Assembly: GCA_032718475.1 (NCBI GenBank)
Contig: JAUCBJ010000137.1
Location: forward strand, 1 to 64,000
Length of the DNA stretch: 64,000 nt
Origin: Nemertoderma westbladi
Lineage: Eukaryota; Xenacoelomorpha; Nemertodermatida; Nemertodermatidae
Direction of reading: 5' to 3'
This document shows positions 29,241 through 39,155 of the stretch, in pieces (positions within the stretch are counted from its first letter, which is position 1; every line of letters starts with the position of its first letter). Made by a program: the position numbers and the translations under genes. The notes below the pieces were generated by a model. The model searched no databases. It saw only the letters and a program-made list of their open reading frames with translations, and had not been told where the DNA came from.

Positions 29241-30110
29241 TTATCCGGTACTTACAGAAACATCCGGTGTATCCACTATCGATGTTCCGGAAGATGACTG
29301 CGATAACGGAGCGTACCGGTTATTTATTCTGCGCGTGGTGTTACTGGATTCCGTGGGCGTTATGGCGTTACCAACAGAACGGCCCGGGGTGACCGAGCCT
29401 TCTGTTAGCACCCCCCTCCTCCTATTGCTTCTCATAACCTGAAACCCCGATGGAATAGACGATTTCAGCTTGGTTAAGTCATCCTCGGTAGCAATCCGGA
29501 TTGGCTTCAGGTCTTCGCCCACCTTCACTAGAATCTGACCGTTGATTGTAAAGTAAGAATGGATTAGGTTATCAGCTCTTAACCTGGCCACCGATCTAAG
29601 CATCGACGCGCGATGTGGGGTGAGATGTTCCGATATAGAGATTGGAGATTTTAGGGATTTCTTAGCTTTGAGTGCTGCGAGGCGCGGCGCATGTCCTAGA
29701 AAACGCACAATGAGAGGTCGGGCCGGTTTATCAGGAGCCCCAGAAAACCGCGAGGGGCCAAGGCGATGGAAAACATCGACTTTATCCTGGTGGATACCGA
29801 TGATTTTAAGTATACTTAGTAATTTTTCATACTCGATTTCCGACGACCGGGATTCAGCGAGACCGTGTATCAAAATATTATGACGCCGTGAATATTGCTC
29901 CAGGTCATCGTTTCGTGCTGTAAGTACTGAATTTGCAGATAGCAGGTCTGCATTCTGATCTTGAAGTACAGCGATGTGCGATTTCAAAGATGAGATGCAG
30001 TCTGTATCCGTTTTTACGGCTTTAATGTCATCCTTAACACCTCGGAGTTCCCCCTTAATTTCATTCAGGGCTTGAAGGATATCGTCACCAACATCCTTCC
30101 AAGCAGGCAT
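29241..30110 (-). CDS. LINE ORF1-type RNA-binding protein
   Basis: 289 residues, ATG at 30110. Residues about 10-70 are a coiled coil (EIKGELRGVKDDIKAVKTD; QDQNADLLSANSVLTARND). They are followed by EQYSRRHNILIHGL and FHRLG...RPLIVRFLGHAP, the RRM-like core of L1-ORF1-type proteins, and a C-terminal domain (ISEHLTPHRASMLRSVARL; SYFTINGQILVKV). The tail is Arg/Thr/Ser-rich. Such proteins coat LINE RNA as trimers. Orientation and position suggest it is ORF1 of the LINE at 25054-28350. It has no breaks. Confidence 0.8.
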   Translation of the reverse strand: MPAWKDVGDDILQALNEIKGELRGVKDDIKAVKTDTDCISSLKSHIAVLQDQNADLLSANSVLTARNDDLEQYSRRHNILIHGLAESRSSEIEYEKLLSILKIIGIHQDKVDVFHRLGPSRFSGAPDKPARPLIVRFLGHAPRLAALKAKKSLKSPISISEHLTPHRASMLRSVARLRADNLIHSYFTINGQILVKVGEDLKPIRIATEDDLTKLKSSIPSGFQVMRSNRRRGVLTEGSVTPGRSVGNAITPTESSNTTRRINNRYAPLSQSSSGTSIVDTPDVSVSTG

Positions 30111-30338
30111 TATTACAGTTTACAGTATTAGGTGGGTCCCTTCTGTACAGATTCGTCGGACCGTATTAGGTAGACTGACTCAGTGTATTTCGTTTGATTC
30201 TAATTCCTTTGATGTCTGTTCTGTGAGTCTGAGAGTGCGGAAAAGCTGTATAGCTGCAGTACGGTAGGCTGGTTTACAAATTTACATCATGCAGTAGTAG
30301 GCCTACCTTGTTGCTAATATGTACTCGCGTACTGACGA
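30111..30338. other. Junction region between two LINEs
   Basis: Short stretch upstream of ORF1, presumably its 5' UTR. A (TA)n tract at 30354-30372 marks the point where the L2-type LINE on the plus strand begins. No gene. Confidence 0.4.
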
Positions 30339-32036
30339 ATGGCAATAGTTTGTATATATATATATCTATATAATTGCTTCCTAGATGAATTTAATTATTT
30401 TCTTTCTGCGTTATTTACCGATTCAACTGTAGATACAATTGTAGTCGGCGACCTAAATATTCACCTCGATGAGAATTCGAATGCAACCAACCGCTTCAGA
30501 GATTTGTTAGAATCCCTTTGTCTGAAACAATTGGTCAACTCCCCCACGCACCGATCTGACCATCTCCTCGATGTTATTATTACACATACCAGTACCATCG
30601 ATATGATAGATATAGAGTCTATAAACATGGATGATAACAATCCGTTATATCCAGACCATTACCCTGTTTCTTTTACTTTGAATATCCTACGGCGCCCGGT
30701 GTCCCATACTACAAAGCCGTCAACGAAAGTGTTGCATCGATCCTGGAAGAAATGTAACTTAGATCTTCTACGTGATATGCTGGATGTTACATTTGATCCC
30801 AGTTTAACTGTCACTGAACTTTGTAGTGAATACAATGATCATCTAACTAATATCGCCTCTATTATTTCTCCTGAAAAATCTACCGTTTTCAAACCTAGAC
30901 CCTCTACCCCTTGGTTTACTGCTGAGTTGAAACTACTCCGGAATAAAAAGCGCAAACTTGAGCGGCGTTTCAGGAAACATCGCACCAGCGAGAACCGAAC
31001 TGTATACAGAAATAGTTGCAAAGAATATTATACCAGATGTGGAGAGATATCTTCAGAATTCTACTCTTCGAAATTGTCAACGAACTCCACTAGTGAACTG
31101 TTCAGCTTTGTCAAATCTCTCTCAACCAACTCCCCGCGTCTCCCAGATTCAGAGGATGATTCTATGTTAGCCAATGAATTTGCCGATTTCTTTGAGGAAA
31201 AGGTAAATAAATTCCGTGACTCAGCACCTGCAACACCCACCGTACCAGATCATCCGTCTAGTGATTTTAACTCGAAGTGGGAAAAATTCACTATCCCGAC
31301 GGCACAGGAGACCAAACAGATTATTAGTAACATGAAACCTACAACGTGTTCCTCCGATCCTATCCCAACTGAAATCCTAAAAAAGGTCCCAGAGCAATGG
31401 ATTCCGATTGTTCATAAAATAACATCAACTTCTCTTGAACGCGGTGAATTCCCATCCAATGGTAAACAAGCGATTCTCCGTCCACTACTAAAGAAAGCTA
31501 AACTCGACCATCAAAACAAGAAAAACTACAGACCAGTTTCAAACTTATCTTTCCTTTCTAAGATCATTGAAAAACACGCTGCTCTCCAACTGATTGACTA
31601 CCTAGATAAGAATAATATTATTCCAAAGTTTGTCTCCGGTTATCGTAAATATCACTCTGTTGAAACACTATTGTGCAGATTACAAAGTGACTTACTCGAA
31701 ACTATTGATAGTGGTAAATTCGCAGCTCTCATTCTCTTAGATCAATCGGCTGCTTTCGACCTTGTCGATTACAACATATTACTAGACACACTTCGTAATA
31801 TCGGCATTGACGGGACTGTCTATCAGTGGTTTAAGTCATACCTATCAGATAGATCATTCGTAGTTTCAATAAATGGGAAACTTTCTCGTGTTGTAAACCT
31901 TTTGAGTGGAGTTCCCCAGGGCTCAGTCCTTGGAGCAATCCTGTACCTTATCTATACTGTCTGCCCATTGCTACAGCATGCGATCATCTTGAAGTCGGCT
32001 ACCACATCTACGCTGACGACAACCAGATCTTCATAA
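30339..32036 (+). pseudogene. L2-type LINE, endonuclease C-half and RT (5' truncated)
   Basis: 565-codon frame whose first 20 codons come from flanking (TA)n DNA. The endonuclease is entered in the middle: VVGDLNIHLDE (GDxN), HLLDVIITH and DHYPVSFTL remain; the N-terminal catalytic Asn/Glu part is missing, a normal 5' truncation. RT follows: NYRPVSNLSFLSKIIEK, SGYRKYHSVETLL, ILLDQSAAFDLVDY (first catalytic Asp) and GVPQGSVLGAILYLIY. The frame is lost at about 31960, just before the YADD box, and ends at 32036. It cannot encode active RT as it stands. Confidence 0.8.
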
Positions 32037-32851
32037 TTTTCGACTGCCTTGACTCATTGGCACTAAAAGCTTCGATAGCAAATTGCATCCAAGCCATCAA
32101 AGTGCAACTCGATGAACTTCACCTGTTCTTGAATGATGACAAGACAGACATCCTACTACTTGGACGCGGCAATGATTTCTTGAGCTTTGCATCAGAATTC
32201 TCAGTCTCTCTAGGCGGCAAGATAATTCAATCCCTATCCACCGTAACAACCCTTGGAGTTCGCTTCGATAGTCAGCTAAATATGCATGATCACATTAAAA
32301 CTCTCACAGCATCTATTAACTTTCACCTCAGGAACATACGTCGAATAAAAGAACACTTGTCTTCTGATAATCTGAAGAAGCTTGTCAATGCTCTAATAAT
32401 ATCACGTATCGATCAAAACAACAGTCTTCTGTATAATCTACCAACTGTGTCCCTCAACAGACTACAACTCGCACTTAATAGCTGCGCCCGCCTTATTTCC
32501 GGTCAACCTGTTCGGTCTCACATCACTCCTACATTACGAACTCTTCACTGGTTGCCGGTCACCTTCCGTATCGAGTACAAGATTGCACTCATGACGTGGA
32601 AGGCGCTTAATGGTCTCGCCCCGTCTTACATTTTAGAACTGTTGACTCCAAACTACAACCCAACTAGAACCCAACAACTGTGGACTTTATCGGTCCCAAG
32701 ATACAACTTAAAGACGGTCGGTTCCCGTGCATTTAAACATGCTGCCCCAGTTATTTTCAACAGTCTCCCCCTTAGCTTAAGAACTTGCACAAATTTAGAA
32801 TCATTCAAATCTCAACTCAAAACATGTTTATATAATAGGGCCTTCAACTGA
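31965..32851 (+). pseudogene. L2-type LINE, RT active-site box to C-terminus
   Basis: Continues the RT after a frameshift. The frame is open from about 31965, with YHIYADDNQIF (catalytic YADD), FLNDDKTDILLLG, TLGVRFDSQLNM and the typical end LHWLPVTFRIEYKIALMTWK, SRAFKHAAPVIFNSLPLSLR and FKSQLKTCLYNRAF. The C-terminal block is the hallmark of CR1/L2 LINEs. Only one shift separates the two parts, so this is a fairly young, 5'-truncated copy. Confidence 0.8.
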
Positions 32852-32865
32852 CTTTCTAACTGTTT

Positions 32866-32942
32866 TTACTACTGCGCCTTTGAACCTTGCGAAAAAGGCG
32901 CATAATAAGAAATTGTGTATTATTATTATTATTATTATTATA
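32866..32942 (+). other. L2-type 3' end: stem-loop and (ATT)n tail
   Basis: After the stop at 32851 comes GCGCCTTTGAACC...GAAAAAGGCGC, a stem (GCGCCTT/AAGGCGC) with a 15-20 base loop, then about 40 bases on a TATTATTATTATT tail. This conserved 3' hairpin plus microsatellite is what L2/CR1 RTs recognise on their RNA, and it sets the 3' boundary of the LINE. Confidence 0.7.
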
Positions 32943-35343
32943 AAAAAGTAAGCCTACTTAAAAAAATTTTCCCTGATTTTTTATTCTGTTTTTTTTCCAG
33001 ACATTTTCCCAAGGAAACCGTTTTTTCTCACAGACACCGGGTAGTAACGAAATTGTAAAAAAATGCCCTGTACAGTTACAGTATATCAAATTCAACTGGA
33101 CCACCACAATGAACCACTAGTTTAGTTATCCTGCATCTAAACTCAATAATAACTTAATAGGCCTATCTATATCGTATTACGATACCAGTACTATGGTAGC
33201 CGTAGCACTTCATTATTTGGAATTCCTTGTATTAATGATGTTGAACAAGACTTAATTATTTTTAAAAACTAATGTTAATTTGTTCATTGAACCACTATCT
33301 TCGTTGGGAAAAGTTAACCCTAATGTTCAAAATACAATTGCTGCAATCCATATAGTTATAATATGATGATGTTATTAGTACCTTTATAGGTTGGGTGACC
33401 TTATATGACGGGTGATCATTTTTTATTTTATTTCGTGCTCCAAGTCATAATCTACTGTAGCGCTTGATAAGATTATAAATTTGAATTAAATAGTTTTATT
33501 GCATAAACAGAAATGAGGAATACCATTTTTGAACTTTTTGGTTGAATTTTTCCGATTTAACTGTGTTTTAGTGTAGACCTACATTATTATTTACGCTTTT
33601 ATATCTGATGTGTATACAGTATTCTATGTAACATAGAGTAATAATATGTTTGTTGATATGTTGTTTATATTAAAAACATTAAGAGTCTCTGTATTAATTT
33701 GTTTACATATGTCATGGGGGGGGGGGGGGGATGCAACAAAGAGTATCAAATCAAACACATGTGCATACATCACTCACTATGATTTTCCATGTGTTGTTAC
33801 TCTTGTCTGATGGGGGGGGGGGGGGGGGGGGGGGTGATCATATTTTCCTTTGAAAGCTAACCACCACTCTTCCCACAACATTTATTTTTAAAAAATAATT
33901 ATTACTTAAAAAATTAGCGACGCAGGTTCGAACTAGTGCCGGGAATATATAGGTTACAGATATATGCTACTGTAGATTTGTAAAGCGCATGTTATTAGTT
34001 CATTACACTTGCAAAGTGCTTGCATATATCATCGGTTACATACATATAAAGCACGTTTATATATCATATGATACTTGTCAGTCACATAGCAACAACTTGC
34101 TAAACATTATAAACTTGCAATGTCCTTTTTATGAAATTGGTAAGTACTTTACTCACCCTTGGCACCAGCGTTGCTAAGCGTTCTAAGTCTTTCTAAGCAG
34201 ACTTGTTTAGAACTTAGGAAATATACTATGTAAGAATTTCAACCCGGGTAACTCTGGTGTTTTAACTTTAAAAAATAAAAAAAAGGAGTTGTTATATCCT
34301 TAAGCCATGCCTTAGTTATACGGTCTTGGGTGACGGGTTTGATTATTGATGTACAGCAGTACTAATGTACTGCAGTAGGCTACTGTATCTGTACCAGGCT
34401 AGCACTACTATCACTGGACCCACTGATGACTGATTATTATTATTATATTACTAGAACAGTAGAAAGCCTGTGGCTCTTCGGGCCATAGCTTTCTAGTGCA
34501 TTATACAGATGATACATTGATACGTGAATATGTTGAGAAATGCATGGCAGATTGGAGAACTGCATATGGAACAGATTCATACCATCATGAAATAAAACCC
34601 ACGCCCGGGGAGATAACTTTCAAGTTTCAGCTTAACGGCAATTCTAAGTAAATAACAAGAATTCGAGAAAATGTTAACTTTCAGAAATTTCACACTCTAC
34701 CTGCAGACTGGTGTAATGCAGTCGGCGCTGCATTTCTGTAAGGATACCGCATATATGCTGTGTAGTAGATGATAACAAGTTTCAGTCTGAATGGATTGTA
34801 AATATCAAAGTTGGAGATGATGTTCACTTGCACATATTTCGCCTTCTAGCGGTAGACTGGGGAACTGCAGACGACACTTCGACTCAGTACAGATACAAAC
34901 TATGCTGTCGTAGATAACTACAAAGTATCATTTCGCCCTTTAGCTGCAGAGTCAGTGTCAGTCAGGGTAAGTGTCCTTCCAAACCTATGGTCAGGTCTGC
35001 AAAGTGTCAGTTAGAACAGACTGACTCTGATGGTGCATCTGATGTAATACAGGAATACAGATTCCTGCCTGTTAACCAGCAATTTTTCAGAAAACGACTA
35101 TAGGATAGCCCAATTTGACCACAAATACGCATTCACCAAGGTCATACGGGCATCTGGGCAGGGCATATGCTATTAGCTTCGAGACAATGATGGTTCACGT
35201 TGATGTGCTTAGGACGATATGCATAGACTTAGACGTAGACGAGCAAGATAGTGTCAAGATAAGCTCCAATCTGTAGAGGGACAGACTGCGCAGGACTGAA
35301 TTGCTAGGCCTACCTCGAGCCCCACATCGGCAACCACGAATTT
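32943..35343. other. Non-coding stretch with long poly-G tracts
   Basis: No gene. There are G runs of 15 bases at 33716-33730 and 23 bases at 33812-33834, flanking a segment with weak inverted similarity. (ATT)n at 34435-34452 stands next to an imperfect hairpin (AGAAAGCC/GGGCCATAGCTTTCT, 34460-34493). The rest is AT-rich. Confidence 0.5.
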
Positions 35344-35577
35344 AAAGGCCATGATACACCACAGGAGCGGCGAGCGGCAGTGGCGGGCGGCCGCGGCGAG
35401 CGGTCGATGTGAGTGGCGACTTTTAGTATGATACACTATAGGAGCGGCGAGCGGCAACAGCCATTTGTGGTGTATCATCACCCATAGAAAATAATGTGTT
35501 CTATTGTTAAAAAGTGGCCGCTTGCTGCGGCCGCTTGCTGCGGCCGCTCGCCGCTCCTGTGGTGTATCATGGCCTTT
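35344..35577. mobile_element. Foldback element (MITE-like), 234 bp, 35-bp perfect TIRs
   Basis: 35344-35378 (AAAGGCCATGATACACCACA followed by GGAGCGGCGAGCGGC) is the exact reverse complement of 35543-35577. Partial inner copies (GATACACTATAGGAGCGGCG at about 35430; TGTGGTGTATCATC at 35465) repeat the arm inside. GC-rich CGGCGAGCGGC/GCCGCTCGCCG blocks flank an AT-rich centre. There is no transposase frame, so it is non-autonomous. Flanks TTTAAA and TTTTGC give no clear target duplication. Confidence 0.75.
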
Positions 35578-35668
35578 TGCTTTGACAATCCCAAAAGACT
35601 AATACTAATGGATGAGAATGAAGAATAATGGATGAGAGAAGTACGGAGCCCCGAGGGGGACATTTTTA

Positions 35669-35775
35669 AAATAATAATTGTCGAGAGCGCTCTAGATAAT
35701 TATTAAGAGCGCTCTAGATAATTATTAAGAGCGCTCTAGATAATTATTTAAAGCGCTCTCAATAATTATATAGGG
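35669..35775. repeat. 25-bp repeat built on AGAGCGCTCT
   Basis: Four units of AGAGCGCTCTAGATAATTAT (fourth diverged, AAAGCGCTCTCAATAATTAT) at about 35675, 35706, 35731 and 35751. Each unit starts with the perfect palindrome AGAGCGCTCT and ends with the near-palindrome ATAATTAT. Confidence 0.75.
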
Positions 35776-35834
35776 CACTTAAGATATTCTTGATTTCATT
35801 GGTTGGACTGATTTGGCGGGAAGTTCAAAATGAT

Positions 35835-36086
35835 GATCTAGGGTTCTTAACCACGAATGATAAGATTATTTTACCGAAAATAACTTATCTGTTATTGGCG
35901 CAATTGTAGGACTAATCCCATCAAATGCGTACTTTTTAACCGGGTAGTGTACAAATTTAGGAATCGCGTAATTTTTATTTAAATTAATATCATTAATAAT
36001 ATATATACAACAGATACATAATAACAGATACGTTTTTTCGGTAAAATAAACTTATAATTCGTTAACGGGTTAAGACCCATAGATCC
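35835..36086. mobile_element. Imperfect foldback element, about 252 bp
   Basis: The left arm 35835-35897 (GATCTAGGGTTCTTAACC, later TTATTTTACCGAAAATA, ACTTATCTGTTATT) matches the reverse complement of the right arm 36019-36086 (GATCTATGGGTCTTAACC, TTATTTTACCGAAAAAA, CGTATCTGTTATT). Arms are about 80 percent alike with small gaps; the centre is unique AT-rich DNA. No ORF, so it is probably an old non-autonomous DNA transposon. Confidence 0.6.
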
Positions 36087-37398
36087 CTTCGTATAATAAA
36101 TGTATAATAACAAACACCTCGAAAAATACAGCATGCCATCCCCCCCCCCCCCCCCCCCCCCATTTGGAAGACAGCCAGTACTTTTATAGAAATTAAATGT
36201 GGTAATGTGGTTAAATACAGTAGATTTCAGGGTTTGTTTTCACAGTCAATGATTATGGAGTAAGAGTCAATGATTTTAATGGGGTTCGGAAAATGTTTTC
36301 GTTGGTTTCATGTGAAAGAGTATGTGAAAAGGCGGAGTTATAGCGATTTTAAAACACAAAATTAGCAACATCGAAAAATCAGGTCGTTTCAGGAACTTGT
36401 GCATTTGCCGTCAGCCATAACACAGCAACAGTTTGTTGTCAACCGCAGTTGATTGGCTATTATAAAATATAATATTACACTATCTAAAATAACAAAAAAT
36501 AATTACTGTAGCCAAGTATTTATTTGGATGTGTACTTGTGTTGTGAAAAGGATGGATTATAGGATAGCGGTATGGAGGCAAATTATTCATATCAAGATAA
36601 TTCTAGAATAATTCTCCCGTAATTTATCCCGTACTGGTGCCATAGAGTTGTTAGCTACAGTATAAATACAAAAGCCTTTTTTTAACACCATTGTAATATT
36701 AGTTTTACTCACTTAACACTATTTATTACTCACTACGATCACTATTAACAAACAAATTCTATATTATTTATTATATCTGTTGGTAATTTGTGACATCGAG
36801 TAGGCGTACTGAGCGAGAGAGGTTTACATAATATACAGTACAAGGGTGATAAAAATTGAATAGAGCCTTTTTCACACAATCGTGTATTCAATTTTTGGTT
36901 CACGGTCCTTGACATAGGTGACCATTATTACCGTAATGTGTGTGTGTGTGTGTGTTAGTGTGTGTGTGTGTGTGGGCAAATGGTGTAAACTGGGGACACA
37001 TCCCATAATTTTCACCCACAAAACGGGGACATCGTGCAGACTGGGGACGACCCCGATTTGAAAAGACTAAAAAACCTAATTAGAACACTAATTAACATAA
37101 ATATATCATTAATTCAATGGTATCTTCATTTGTCCACGATTTGTTAAAAATAAGTGTACAGGGTGTGAGTGTGTCTTCTGTATGTGTCCCCGAACCAATA
37201 GTAAGTTGCGTACCAATTCCTGTGTCCCCATAGTGCCGGTAACCGTCGTGTATGTATCATTTTTCCTAATTCCATGACGTCACCAGCTTAATTGTGCAAA
37301 TAGAGGACATAACACAAATTAATAGTATTGACTGATGTCTACAGACAAATTATTGTAAGGAAGTTAGTTTACCAGCTTAGTCAGTTTATCTGTTGTCA
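36087..37398. other. Non-coding stretch
   Basis: No gene. It holds a 22-base C run (36140-36161), (TG)n at 36937-36976 and several GGGGACA/TGTCCCC motifs at 36990-37230. The remainder is AT-rich. Confidence 0.5.
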
Positions 37399-39155
37399 GG
37401 TCAGGTAATCTAGGTCATTGATCAAGAAAACTTGCCACCTCCATGCAGCATAAAGGAGGTGCCACCTGTAGCTGCATAGACCCTCTTACTAGGGCAAATC
37501 TGGTCCTGTAACTAGGACCCCCTTCGTTCTGGGATAAGGACGCCCTTGGTCCTGGATTAAGGACCCATATACTTGGCTGCAGGGGTATATGGCTTGACCA
37601 GGCAGATGGTGATCTACCAATGGCTGGTCAGGAGTAGAGTGTTCTCATGTCCACTCTGAGAGCACTTACACTACGACCTGCACCTGGCAGCAAGGGTACA
37701 GGGCATGACCCAGCAGATGAGCTGCAACAGCCAATGGTGGGTCATGTGCGCCAGAGTAGATATGGGTGATGGGCCTCATATCTGACTCCATTGCGACACC
37801 CACCCTGTGGAATGGCTAACCAGGGTGTGGTATTTGCCCCGAGAGCTAACTCGGCGAAAAAGCACCCCCAACCCCCACTATGGATTACATTAGCAATGCG
37901 GAGGTCCGGCCACTAGAGGCCAGTGGAATTACCGGACACAATCGGCCTCACAGGCGTCAGTTAACTCCTGACCGGCTGCCTGTCTCACCCCCTACTGGAG
38001 AGAGAGCAGCCAACAATTCTTTGAGTCCCTTTCCTGATGACCTTTCTTGCCCAAACCCTGGGTCACCAGGGAGGCCAGATTGTGATGGGGAGAAGGATTC
38101 TGGAGTTGGAGGCTACTCTCATGTTCCACCCCGACCAACAAAGCCATTGGTGAATCTGAGGCAAGTCAGTAGACTAGCTTCAGTAAACACCCTAACACTC
38201 GGGTCCCCAATGCGACAAGGTGAGCTGACTGCATTGGCAGATAAGCTTTCTCTTAGCGCAGTGGGTGTTCAAGAGCACCGAATGCAGACTGGACAGACTG
38301 ATGAGGTTCTGATTAAGGACATGGGGGCGGTTGGCGACTCGCCCTCGCGTCAGCAGATGATAGTGGCAATGGTGGAATTAGTCTATTGATGAATCCAACT
38401 GCACATTCAGCATTGGACAAAATAGACCAAATCTCTAACCGCATCATCCGTTGCCACTTCTCATGTTCTGGAAGACTGGCTAAGAAGTTTCCTAAGGTGG
38501 TTCTGATTGTGTGCTACTCTCCAACTAGTGTTGCCCCTGTAGAGGAGGTGGAAAATTTCTACCACAATCTACAAGCAGCTACTGATGGAGTGGATCAGCA
38601 TGCATTCTTAACATTCCTGGGAGACTTTAATGCAAGTCTGCATCAATCACCTACATCGCCCTGGGTCTATAGCAATAGTGTTAACCGAAATTCTGTCCAT
38701 CTTCAGGATTTTATCTCTGGAAATGGATTGTTTTCGGCTGGAACCCAGTTCAAGAAGCGAACTGGAAAGCTATGGACTCATAGTGGTTCTTACCTCTGAG
38801 GCGGCAGATCACTGTGAGGGCTATACTGCCTTCACAGAGGCAGTTAAGTTAGCAGCTGCAGAAACAGTTCCTGTATACCCTCGAAACAGGAAACGGGCCC
38901 CCTGGACTGACAACAAAATTCAGAAGTGCCGAAATGACCTCTACAAGGCGCAGAAAGAGTCCCGACTCAAACAGACTACAGCGGCCAAGAATGCAGTTAA
39001 GGCTGCATCTAGGTCCCTGACCAGGCACACATCTCCAGCCAGACACTATATAACATTGGTGTCTCATTGGTTCCCTCAAGCTTGACACTAGAACAAAATC
39101 GCCTCCACTTTGCAGGACATTGCTTTCGCCGTGAGGACCAGCCAGTGCATAATCT
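37399..39155 (+). mobile_element. Second RTE copy, internally deleted
   Basis: About 95 percent like 18820-22320 where they align. It starts at the same base as the first copy but lacks three parts: about 264 bp after 38786 (first-copy 20212-20475), about 1.48 kb after 39027 (first-copy 20712-22190, nearly all RT) and everything after 39155. Junctions show 3-base microhomology (TGG; GCA). It cannot encode RT. Confidence 0.85.
37880..38799 (+). pseudogene. Endonuclease remnant of the second RTE copy
   Basis: Two overlapping frames (37880-38389 and 38386-38799) read the same protein as 19304-20215: MDYISNAEV start, VGVQEHRMQTG, then after a shift near 38325 MNPTAHSALDKIDQI, VCYSPTSV and FLGDFNASL. 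The SDH box and the end of the endonuclease are lost at the deletion at 38786. A further fragment of linker (frame ending 39085) follows. Non-functional. Confidence 0.8.
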
